Origin: an uncultured bacterium
GTDB lineage: Bacteria > Cyanobacteriota > Vampirovibrionia > Gastranaerophilales > Gastranaerophilaceae
Assembly (NCBI GenBank): GCA_900555175.1
Contig: USJT01000091.1
Span: forward strand, 1 to 5,423
Direction of reading: 5' to 3'
Length of the DNA: 5,423 nucleotides
Under the pieces are notes generated by a model. It searched no databases. It was not told the origin of the DNA and worked only from the letters and a program-made list of their open reading frames with translations. How positions within the stretch are numbered: the first letter of the stretch is position 1; each line of letters starts with the position of its first letter. Of this stretch, positions 1 through 5,353 are shown piece by piece. The translations under genes were made by a program, and so were the position numbers.

Positions 1-922
1 ACCCGACAGCAGTTTCAATAACCTCAATTCCGAGCTTATCCGCAACCTTATTTAATAACAAACTTGCCCCGACAGTCTTTACAAGCGCACCTTTGTATCC
101 TTTATTTTTGGTCAAGTGTATTAAAAGAATTGCAATAATTTCATTAGGAGAAACATATTCTCCCTCCTCATTTATTACCCCAAACCTGTCACTGTCGCCA
201 TCGTTTGCAAAGCCTATTGAATTTGGAGTAGATTTAACTTTTTGTATTAATTCTGTTAAATATTTTGGTTTCGGATCAGGCATTCCACCGCCAAAATTTA
301 CATCATGGAACATGTGCATACTTTCGTATTTTATTCCATGGATATCTAAAAGCTTGTCAAAATAACCTATACTTGCGGCATAAAATCCATCAAATATAAT
401 ATTTTCAAAAAATCCTTTAATTTTTTCAAAATTTATTAATTTTTCAATATGAGCAAAATAATCAGGAGCGAAATTATATTTAACAACTCTTCCCTTATCG
501 CTTTGTGCTTTAAACGGCACATTAAGATTGTACACAAGCTCATCCGTAATATCAGATGTTGCAGGGCCTGCATAATCAGGAATAAATTTTATTCCCAAAT
601 ATTCAGGCGGATTGTGAGAAGCCGTAAACATTACAGCACATGCATTCAAATGCTTTGCATTATAAGCAAGAACAGGAGTAGGAATTATCTTGTTAGAAAG
701 CAAAACTTCAAACCCGTATTGAGCTAACTGTTCTGCAGTCTGAGATGCAAATTCAAACGCCATATTTCTCGGATCATACCCGACAATTATCTTCTTTTCC
801 AAACCAAAATTATCAAAAACGTATTTTCCAATAGCCTTTGTAACAGTTTGCACATTCTCAGTATTGAAATCTTCCCCTACAATTGCTCTCCAACCGTCAG
901 TTCCAAATTTTATATTTCCCAT
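1..922 (-). CDS. Phosphoglucomutase/phosphomannomutase family protein (3' end outside window)
   Basis: Alpha-D-phosphohexomutase: moves a phosphate between C1 and C6 of a hexose through a phosphoserine, feeding sugar-nucleotide, envelope or glycogen synthesis in the cytoplasm. Reading the minus strand by hand gives 307 unbroken codons that run off the left edge. The start is MGNIKFGTDGWRA, with the usual family opening FGTDGWR. The active-site loop TASHNPPEY has its catalytic serine at residue 102. The metal loop DGDSDRFG lies at 241-248 with Asp241, Asp243 and Asp245. Domain 3 begins with TVGASLLLNKVADKLG and stops in ETAVG, just before the usual FK. The sugar-binding GEESGG loop and the phosphate-binding domain 4, which should bring the length to roughly 460-480 aa, are beyond the edge. 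The ATG at 922-920 follows a GAGG Shine-Dalgarno (934-931) by 8 nt. Substrate choice (glucose, mannose or both) cannot be told from this part. The gene diverges from pheA. Confidence 0.93.
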   Translation of the reverse strand, partial: MGNIKFGTDGWRAIVGEDFNTENVQTVTKAIGKYVFDNFGLEKKIIVGYDPRNMAFEFASQTAEQLAQYGFEVLLSNKIIPTPVLAYNAKHLNACAVMFTASHNPPEYLGIKFIPDYAGPATSDITDELVYNLNVPFKAQSDKGRVVKYNFAPDYFAHIEKLINFEKIKGFFENIIFDGFYAASIGYFDKLLDIHGIKYESMHMFHDVNFGGGMPDPKPKYLTELIQKVKSTPNSIGFANDGDSDRFGVINEEGEYVSPNEIIAILLIHLTKNKGYKGALVKTVGASLLLNKVADKLGIEVIETAVG

Positions 923-927
923 ATTTC

Positions 928-955
928 TTGCCTCACTCTTTTATTCTGATATAAT
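928..955 (+). promoter_or_regulatory. Probable promoter of pheA (extended -10)
   Basis: A -35-like TTGCCT at 928-933 is followed after 16 nt by a perfect TATAAT at 950-955. The TG at 947-948 makes an extended -10 (TGaTATAAT). Transcription would start near 962, leaving a leader of about 20 nt with the AAGGAG ribosome site at 969-973. The complementary strand reads TATTAT through the same segment (956-951 and 959-954), so weaker firing toward the phosphohexomutase gene is possible; no good -35 is seen for that direction (only TTTGCG at 982-977). Confidence 0.7.
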
Positions 956-982
956 AATATTAGAAATAAGGAGTAATCGCAA

Positions 983-1855
983 ATGTTAAATTTTGAAACA
1001 GTGAAAACAATCGCATATTTAGGACCACAAGCCTCATTTACGGAAATGGCAAAAGATGAATTTTGTAAACGATTTAACATTAGCGCATACCCAACACCAT
1101 TGCAAACAATAAGACAGGTCGTTGAATATGTTGATGATACACCTGATTCCTTAGGTGTTCTTGCTGTTGAAAATTCTATTGAAGGTGCAGTTCGAGAATC
1201 AATGGATAATTTAATGATTACAAAAAATCCAAACATTAAAATATTATCAGAATGCTACCTTCCGATAAATCATTGTCTGCTTGCAAGAACAACCGAATTT
1301 TCATCAATTGCAGGAATAATTTCCCATCCGCAAGCTCTTGCACAATGCCAAAATTTTATTCATAATGAGCTTCCGTATAACGTAAACATTATAGAAGCCG
1401 CAAGCACAGCAGAAGCTGCCAGAAGTTTGCAAAATTATAATCTTACATACGCAGCAATAGGGAGCAAAAAAACTGCCGAAACCTACAACTTAAACATACT
1501 TCGAGAAAATATAAATGATGATAAAACAAACCAAACCCGTTTTGTTCTAATTGGAGATTTTGAAACCGAAGAAACAGGACATGATAAAACATCACTTGCA
1601 TTCTCAACCGAAAATAAACCTGGTGCATTATTAAATGTTTTACAAATTTTTATGGAAAATCACATAAATCTTTCATATATCGCATCTCGTCCGTCCAAAC
1701 ATAAATTTGGTGAATACATATTTCTGGTAAACTTTGACGGTCATATTCACGATGCAAAAATTATGGGAACTATCCAAAAAATTAAAGAAAAAACAACTTA
1801 TATAAGATATATGGGATCTTACAAAAAAGGAAAAGCTATTGTTCTTCAGCCGTAA
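983..1855 (+). CDS. pheA: Prephenate dehydratase
   Basis: Converts prephenate to phenylpyruvate, the dedicated step of phenylalanine synthesis, in the cytoplasm. The 290-aa length fits the monofunctional enzyme: a catalytic domain (about 8-192) and a C-terminal ACT regulatory domain (about 203-285). No chorismate mutase domain is fused. Visible family motifs are GPQASFTE (14-21), AVENSIEGAV (61-70), HPQALAQC (115-122), STAEAA (141-146), AAIGS (157-161) and NQTRF (183-187), whose threonine and arginine belong to the active site. In the ACT domain GALL (214-217) matches the known GALV phenylalanine-binding motif. The second motif, normally ESRP, reads ASRP (234-237), so feedback inhibition by phenylalanine could differ. 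The ATG follows an AAGGAG site by 9 nt. The gene diverges from the phosphohexomutase and its last 20 bp overlap the end of acpS on the other strand. Confidence 0.96.
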   Translation: MLNFETVKTIAYLGPQASFTEMAKDEFCKRFNISAYPTPLQTIRQVVEYVDDTPDSLGVLAVENSIEGAVRESMDNLMITKNPNIKILSECYLPINHCLLARTTEFSSIAGIISHPQALAQCQNFIHNELPYNVNIIEAASTAEAARSLQNYNLTYAAIGSKKTAETYNLNILRENINDDKTNQTRFVLIGDFETEETGHDKTSLAFSTENKPGALLNVLQIFMENHINLSYIASRPSKHKFGEYIFLVNFDGHIHDAKIMGTIQKIKEKTTYIRYMGSYKKGKAIVLQP

Positions 1856-1872
1856 CAAAAGCAATAGCTTTT
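1823..1872. terminator. Hairpin in the pheA/acpS overlap, likely terminator (best for acpS)
   Basis: AAAAGCTATTG (1831-1841) and CAATAGCTTTT (1862-1872) form a perfect 11-bp inverted repeat around a 20-nt loop. A U-G and a U-A pair can extend the stem inward. The pheA stop codon (1853-1855) sits in the loop. In the minus direction the stem ends in four U and is followed by CC and six U (from the A-run at 1823-1828), a fair intrinsic terminator for acpS. In the plus direction the only U-run is the four U inside the stem, followed by GUUCUGUC, so termination of pheA would be weaker. Confidence 0.6.
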
Positions 1873-2180
1873 GTTCTGTCATGTGATAGACTTAATTGAA
1901 AAACAATATTTTTTTCAATTTGTTTTAATATTCTTATTTGCGGACACATCTTTTCATTATGAAAAACTTCAATCTGATTATAAGAAACACCCTCAATATT
2001 AAGAGCAGTTAATGCCTTTATAACAGCTTCTTTTGCGCAAAAACGTGCAGCCAAATGGCTTTCAGGTTTAGAGAATTTATTGCAATAATCAAGCTCTAAA
2101 TCCGTAAAAACTCTATGCAAAAATTCCTCGGATTTCCCTCTAAATCTTTCTATATCTTCAATATCAACACCGATTGCCAT
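1836..2180 (-). CDS. acpS: Holo-[acyl-carrier-protein] synthase
   Basis: Transfers the 4'-phosphopantetheine arm of coenzyme A to a serine of apo-acyl carrier protein, switching on fatty-acid synthesis. It works as a small cytoplasmic trimer. With the start chosen here the protein is 114 aa, close to the usual 115-125. It opens AIGVDIEDIERF, whose Asp6 is the Mg-binding aspartate. FCAKEAVIKAL (47-57) holds the second Mg ligand, Glu51. LSLSHDRTKAIAFV near the C-terminus is the typical closing motif. The ATG at 2180-2178 is preferred over the in-frame TTG at 2186-2184, because that TTG touches the predicted -10 element. No Shine-Dalgarno lies before either start, and the mRNA may be leaderless. 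The 3' end overlaps pheA by 20 bp in convergent orientation; the gene diverges from the tail-fibre cassette. Confidence 0.95.
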   Translation of the reverse strand: MAIGVDIEDIERFRGKSEEFLHRVFTDLELDYCNKFSKPESHLAARFCAKEAVIKALTALNIEGVSYNQIEVFHNEKMCPQIRILKQIEKNIVFQLSLSHDRTKAIAFVTAEEQ

Positions 2181-2186
2181 AAACAA

Positions 2187-2216
2187 ATTTTATCACAAGA
2201 TTGACGAATTTTGCAA
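2187..2216 (-). promoter_or_regulatory. Probable promoter of acpS, possibly giving a leaderless mRNA
   Basis: On the minus strand TTGCAA (2216-2211, four of six -35 bases) is followed after 18 nt by TAAAAT (2192-2187, five of six -10 bases). TG at 2195-2194 makes an extended -10 (TGaTAAAAT). With a six-base discriminator the transcript would begin at 2180, which is the A of the acpS ATG. The element overlaps the oppositely directed promoter of the fibre cassette. Confidence 0.5.
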
Positions 2217-2230
2217 ACCAATGGTATAAT
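2201..2230 (+). promoter_or_regulatory. Strong promoter of the tail-fibre cassette
   Basis: TTGACG (2201-2206, five of six -35 bases), an 18-nt spacer and a perfect TATAAT (2225-2230) with TG at 2222-2223 form a near-consensus sigma-70 promoter with an extended -10. The predicted start is near 2237, giving a leader of about 56 nt. A perfect 12-bp palindrome, ATAATTAATTAT (2226-2237), covers the -10 and start site; it could be an operator but is AT-only, so it may be chance. Confidence 0.75.
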
Positions 2231-2292
2231 TAATTATTCAAACGCATCTTTTTAAATAACATTTTTCATTAAATTAGTCAGAAAGGAAATTT

Positions 2293-2976
2293 ATGGCTGA
2301 TTCAATGATACCTTATTCATTTATCCCCGGCACAAAAGCGAAAGCTGATGAAGTCAATGCAAACTTCACAGCCCTTGCAAATATCATAGAAGCCAACAAA
2401 ACAAACACGGCTGGAGATATTGAAGATTTAAATGAGATATTAGCGACAAAAGCTGATAAAACAGAACTTGTTAATGAACATATTGTTGATACGACAGGCA
2501 AAAACCTTGACGATTACAAAACAAAAGGTACATACATTTTTACCTCAACATATTCTCCGACTAATATTCCTAAAGGCAACGCAGGAACACTTATTGTAAC
2601 AGGCAAAGATCCTGACTTTATAAAACAAATATGGTTATGTACAGACTCAAACCCTGAAATATACACGAGAAACTTTGTATCTGACAGCTGGGATGAGTGG
2701 AAATCAGTAACAGGCATAATAAATAAAGCAAATCCGGGATATTTCAAACTTCCTAACGGATTAATGATTCAATGGGGTTCTACATCAAGCACATATCCAA
2801 ACATCACCTATCCTGTTGCTTATTCAAATTTTGCTTGCATTATTTGTCATAAAAAAGGTTGGAATTCAAGTTTTGAAAGAAGTGACTCCGGAATAGTTGC
2901 AGAAAGCCTTACCGGATTTAATTATGCAAGTAGCGGCTACTACTTAGGGATGAACTGGTGTTCACTAGGATACTAA
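2293..2976 (+). CDS. Short phage-type tail fibre (pyocin-knob and gp53-like C-terminal domains)
   Basis: Probable receptor-binding fibre of a phage or phage-tail-like particle, 227 aa. The N-terminus IPYSFIPGTKAKADEVNANF is a common opening of phage fibre proteins. Residues 22-75 look like a trimeric coiled coil or shaft (ANIIEANKTNTAG, ATKADKTELVN). Residues about 78-141 resemble the knob domain of pyocin fibres: GTYIFTSTYSP, a central GTLIVTG, QIWLC, IYTRNF and a closing WDEWKSV. Residues 149-227 resemble the gp53-like fibre tip: FKLPNGLMIQWG, then YPVAYSNFACIICHKKGW, ending NWCSLGY. There is no signal peptide or membrane segment. It is short for a fibre, and no recognised baseplate-attachment domain is seen. 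The ATG follows AAAGGA (2282-2287) by 5 nt. It is first in a two-gene unit with its own promoter. Domain names come from pattern memory, not a search; an adhesin or an extracellular contractile-system fibre is possible. Confidence 0.8.
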   Translation: MADSMIPYSFIPGTKAKADEVNANFTALANIIEANKTNTAGDIEDLNEILATKADKTELVNEHIVDTTGKNLDDYKTKGTYIFTSTYSPTNIPKGNAGTLIVTGKDPDFIKQIWLCTDSNPEIYTRNFVSDSWDEWKSVTGIINKANPGYFKLPNGLMIQWGSTSSTYPNITYPVAYSNFACIICHKKGWNSSFERSDSGIVAESLTGFNYASSGYYLGMNWCSLGY

Positions 2977-2993
2977 AAAGGAGAGATAAATAT

Positions 2994-3401
2994 ATGAAAT
3001 ATTACGGAACAAAAAATAATAAAGATTACGGATTTTATGAAGAAAATTTTGAAAATGCAATTGAAATAACGGATGAATACTGGATGGAATTGCTAAATCT
3101 GCAAAGCACAGGTAAAAGAATTATAAAATTCGAAGATCAGGTTATCGCTGTTGATGATACCAAATATACACAAAAAGACGGTGTCTGGGTAAAATTAACC
3201 GATGAAGAAGCAAAAGTCAAACAGCTAAATATTCAAAACGAAATCAGAAAACAAGAAATTTTAACCCAACTGGATGAGCTTGATAAAAAAAGAATTAGAG
3301 CACTTGCAGAACCGTCGCTTAAGGATGAAGAAACAACCTGGCTTGAATATTACAATTCACAAATAACAACTTTACGTAATGAATTAACAACACTTTCTTA
3401 A
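2994..3401 (+). CDS. Tail fibre assembly (Tfa-like) chaperone
   Basis: Probable chaperone that helps the fibre encoded just upstream to fold and trimerise, 135 aa, cytoplasmic. The N-terminal half (MKYYGTKNNKDYGFYEENF, ITDEYWMELL, STGKRII) has the small-domain pattern of tail-fibre assembly proteins, with an IT-E-W-LL-GK-I spacing. The C-terminal half is a predicted helical hairpin or coiled coil: LTDEEAKVKQLNIQNEIRK, then ILTQLDELDKKRIRAL, DEETTWLEYYNSQITTLRNEL. It ends in the way Tfa proteins do (T-x-E-E then an aromatic-rich repeat), although individual residues differ. The ATG at 2994 is chosen because AAGGAG (2979-2983) lies 10 nt before it. An upstream in-frame ATG at 2958 would start inside the fibre gene and lacks such a site. 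The gap to the fibre stop is 17 nt, so the two are co-transcribed. The transcript ends at the hairpin at 3413-3436. Function rests on position and pattern. Confidence 0.7.
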   Translation: MKYYGTKNNKDYGFYEENFENAIEITDEYWMELLNLQSTGKRIIKFEDQVIAVDDTKYTQKDGVWVKLTDEEAKVKQLNIQNEIRKQEILTQLDELDKKRIRALAEPSLKDEETTWLEYYNSQITTLRNELTTLS

Positions 3402-3405
3402 TTAT

Positions 3406-3445
3406 AAAAAAACCGGTTTAATATATTTTAAACCGGCTCTTTTTT
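3406..3445. terminator. Bidirectional intrinsic terminator between tfa-like gene and hypothetical gene
   Basis: CCGGTTTAA (3413-3421) and TTAAACCGG (3428-3436) form a 9-bp stem with a 6-nt loop. On the plus strand it is followed by CTCTTTTTT, ending the fibre/chaperone transcript. On the minus strand it is followed by seven U (A-run 3406-3412), ending the transcript of the 187-aa gene. It begins 4 nt after the chaperone stop codon; its plus-strand U-run reaches the stop codon of the opposing gene. Confidence 0.9.
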
Positions 3446-4007
3446 ATACATCAAAAAATATGTTCATAAGATTTTGGACAAAGTCATTTACTACTTGAGC
3501 CCCTTGTTTTACATCATCTTTGTCAAAAAAACGACTCATTTTTTTATATTGTTTATCTAATGAAACATTTCCGCAATCTACTTCCACACCATATAACAAA
3601 GTTTTTGGTGCTTCAAAAGTGACATAATCCTTATTTACAGCAATATCTTTATTTTGCATATTAGAGATTTTGCGTGTTAATTTCGCAAGATATGTGAATA
3701 AAGGCATTGTTTTATTTTCAACATTTAAAACATTCCCATTCAACATAACATGGCTTTCGTATTTGTCGTTATAACATTCTACATTTAATATATTAGGTTC
3801 GGATTTACTAAAGTAATAATCACTCGAGTTATTTGTAACTTTTTTCAAAACAGATTTAAATTCCGATAAATCATGTCCTTTTAAATCATCATATAAAACC
3901 ATTGAAAGGCTTCTTGATAAAGCATTTTTTGGGGCACGTTCTCTTCTGAATTGAGCAAATCCAATGTTTGAAATTCCTGTAAAATTTATATTATTCATCT
4001 TATCCAT
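3444..4007 (-). CDS. Hypothetical protein with N-terminal NNINFTGISNIGF
   Basis: Not recognised; 187 aa. The frame stays open upstream to 4130, but ATG 4007-4005 is chosen because GGAG (4016-4013) lies 5 nt before it and the longer form would run into tyrS on the other strand. There is no signal peptide, membrane segment or known catalytic motif. The first 24 residues look disordered, with a hydrophobic INFTGI followed by basic FRRER. The middle (ILNVECYNDKYESHVMLNG, NVLNVENKTMPLFTYLAKL) reads as alternating beta strands and a helix. The C-terminus (GAQVVNDFVQNLMNIFFDV) is an amphipathic helix. Short proteins starting with an I-x-F-x-G segment are, from memory, common in Gastranaerophilales, so this is probably a lineage protein and not part of the phage cassette. 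It is convergent with the tfa-like gene and divergent from tyrS. Confidence 0.75.
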   Translation of the reverse strand: MDKMNNINFTGISNIGFAQFRRERAPKNALSRSLSMVLYDDLKGHDLSEFKSVLKKVTNNSSDYYFSKSEPNILNVECYNDKYESHVMLNGNVLNVENKTMPLFTYLAKLTRKISNMQNKDIAVNKDYVTFEAPKTLLYGVEVDCGNVSLDKQYKKMSRFFDKDDVKQGAQVVNDFVQNLMNIFFDV

Positions 4008-4044
4008 AGCAGCTCCAAAACACGTAAAAAAATTTTTTTGCTCG

Positions 4045-4053
4045 TGATATAAT
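4045..4053 (+). promoter_or_regulatory. Extended -10 promoter of tyrS
   Basis: TGaTATAAT (4045-4053) is a full extended -10. No -35 hexamer is seen 16-18 nt upstream; an A7T7 tract (4026-4039) lies there instead and may bend DNA or act as an AT-rich upstream element. The start would be near 4060, leaving a leader of about 29 nt with GGAGAG at 4076-4081. That is too short for a T-box, so there is no room for tRNA-sensing control here. Confidence 0.65.
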
Positions 4054-4088
4054 AAATTTACAGAAATTAATAATCGGAGAGAAAAATT

Positions 4089-5309
4089 ATGACAGAAATA
4101 AGAGAAGAATTTATAGAACAGGCAAAACATCTTACTCGTAATGCGGAAGTTTTGCCAGGCGGAATTGAAGAATTAGCAGCAAAATTGCAATACTCGAAAA
4201 ATTCAAACACACCACTGAGAATAAAACTCGGAATGGATCCGACACGTCCGGATTTACATTTGGGTCACACTGTCGTAATGAGAAAATTAAAAGAATTCCA
4301 AAAACTTGGTCACAAAATAGTCTTAATTGTCGGCGGTGCAACAGCAATGGTCGGCGATCCTTCAGGAAAATCCGAAACAAGACCTGCTTTAAGTAAAGAA
4401 CAAGTTGAAGAAAATGCTAAATCTTATTTTAATCAAATGTCAAAAGTTTTGGATGTAAGTAATGCAGAAGTTGTAAATAACGCTGATTGGTTACACAAAA
4501 TGAGCTTTACAGATTTGTTAAAATTGTCTGCTCAAGTTACAGTTGCACAAATGATGACAAGAGATGACTTTGCAAAAAGATATGCAGAAGGTCGTCCGAT
4601 ATCTATTCACGAATTTTTCTATCCTTTGATGCAAGCTTATGATTCTGTTGCAGTTGATTCTGATATAGAGCTTGGCGGAACAGATCAAAGATTTAACACA
4701 CTTTTAGGTAGAGATATCCAACTTGCATACGGTAAAAAATATCCTCAATTAGTTATGCTTTTACCGCTTTTGGAAGGTACAGACGGCGTTGTTAAAATGT
4801 CAAAAACTTATCCTGAACACTGTATTTCATTGACTGACTCAGAAGTTGATATGTACGGCAAATTGATGAGTATTCCTGATAATATGATTTCAAGATATTT
4901 CAGTCTTTTGACAGATGCAACAAAAGAAGAATTGGAGACAATTGATAAACAAATTGCAGAAGGCTCAGTAAACCCTCGTGACATAAAAATGAAACTTGCA
5001 TACACAATTACCAAAGAATACCATGGAGAAGAAGGTGCAAAACGAGGTCAAGATGCCTTCATCAATGTAGTTTCAAATAAAGGTGTCCCTGATGATGTTG
5101 AAGAAGTATCCGGAATGAACGGTAAAGGAATTCTTGATGTCCTTGTTGAATTGAAATTTACATCAAGCAAAGGTGAAGCAAAACGTTTAATTCAAGGCGG
5201 CGGTGTAAAAATTGACGGTGAAAAAATTACCGACACATCTTATACACTAAACTTTAAAGAAAGTGTATTATTACAAGCAGGAAAACGTAAATTTGCAAAA
5301 TTAATATAG
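4089..5309 (+). CDS. tyrS: Tyrosyl-tRNA synthetase
   Basis: Charges tRNA-Tyr with tyrosine at the expense of ATP, in the cytoplasm as a dimer. The 406-aa length and motifs fit a bacterial class I TyrRS of the KMSKS-bearing branch, not the KFGKT-bearing E. coli/Bacillus stearothermophilus branch. LGMDPTRPDLHLGH (47-60) contains the HIGH-type signature HLGH. YPLMQAYDSVAVDSD (178-192), with Tyr178, Gln182 and Asp185, and GGTDQRFN (196-203) form the tyrosine pocket. KMSKT (236-240) is the second signature, with threonine at the last position. Residues about 344-406 form an S4-type RNA-binding domain (KGEAKRLIQGGGVKIDGEKI). The ATG follows GGAGAG by 7 nt. No U-rich terminator directly follows the stop; the hairpin repeat at 5316 is next. 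The gene diverges from the 187-aa hypothetical gene. Confidence 0.97.
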   Translation: MTEIREEFIEQAKHLTRNAEVLPGGIEELAAKLQYSKNSNTPLRIKLGMDPTRPDLHLGHTVVMRKLKEFQKLGHKIVLIVGGATAMVGDPSGKSETRPALSKEQVEENAKSYFNQMSKVLDVSNAEVVNNADWLHKMSFTDLLKLSAQVTVAQMMTRDDFAKRYAEGRPISIHEFFYPLMQAYDSVAVDSDIELGGTDQRFNTLLGRDIQLAYGKKYPQLVMLLPLLEGTDGVVKMSKTYPEHCISLTDSEVDMYGKLMSIPDNMISRYFSLLTDATKEELETIDKQIAEGSVNPRDIKMKLAYTITKEYHGEEGAKRGQDAFINVVSNKGVPDDVEEVSGMNGKGILDVLVELKFTSSKGEAKRLIQGGGVKIDGEKITDTSYTLNFKESVLLQAGKRKFAKLI

Positions 5310-5315
5310 TAATTT

Positions 5316-5353
5316 CCTCCCTTGTTAAAGGGAAAAGAACCACGTAAGCGGTG
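5316..5353. repeat. Dispersed hairpin repeat, copy 1 (degraded)
   Basis: CCTCCCTTGTTAAAGGGA at 5316-5333 is identical to 5402-5419. It can fold as TCCCTT/AAGGGA around a GTTA loop. A second, poorer hairpin follows (ACCACGTAAGCGGTG, 5339-5353). A purine-rich AAAAGAA links the two. No U-run follows, so it is a poor terminator. The two-hairpin layout resembles REP-like or MITE-like intergenic repeats of gut bacteria, which is a recollection and not a database match. Confidence 0.6.

Noticed and set aside
93..727. Two plus-strand open frames (93-365 and 449-727) opposite the phosphohexomutase
   Set aside because: They lie antisense to an unbroken, motif-bearing gene and have no recognisable protein features.
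910..1236. Minus-strand open frame of 108 codons over the start of pheA
   Set aside because: It is antisense to the conserved catalytic domain of pheA and covers the divergent promoter; no family features.
2899..2973. Possible diversity-generating retroelement variable region at the fibre C-terminus (run of AGT AGC GGC TAC TAC codons, later AAC)
   Set aside because: These are codons that adenine mutagenesis of AAY could give, but the ending SLGY is explained by the gp53-like tip, and no reverse transcriptase, template repeat or accessory gene is in the window.
2958..2993. Upstream ATG for the tfa-like gene, overlapping the fibre gene by 19 nt
   Set aside because: The ATG at 2994 has a clear AAGGAG site and begins with the family-like MKYYGTK; the extra 12 residues are a shadow of fibre codons.
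4054..4088. T-box or other riboswitch in front of tyrS
   Set aside because: The predicted leader is about 29 nt with no hairpin or terminator, far too short for a T-box.
4008..4130. N-terminal extension of the 187-aa hypothetical protein (41 more residues, starting in MFCLFYKFFSYF, superficially membrane-like)
   Set aside because: It would overlap the first 42 bp of tyrS and its promoter, and the inner ATG at 4007 has a GGAG site 5 nt upstream; the hydrophobic look comes from reading AT-rich promoter DNA.
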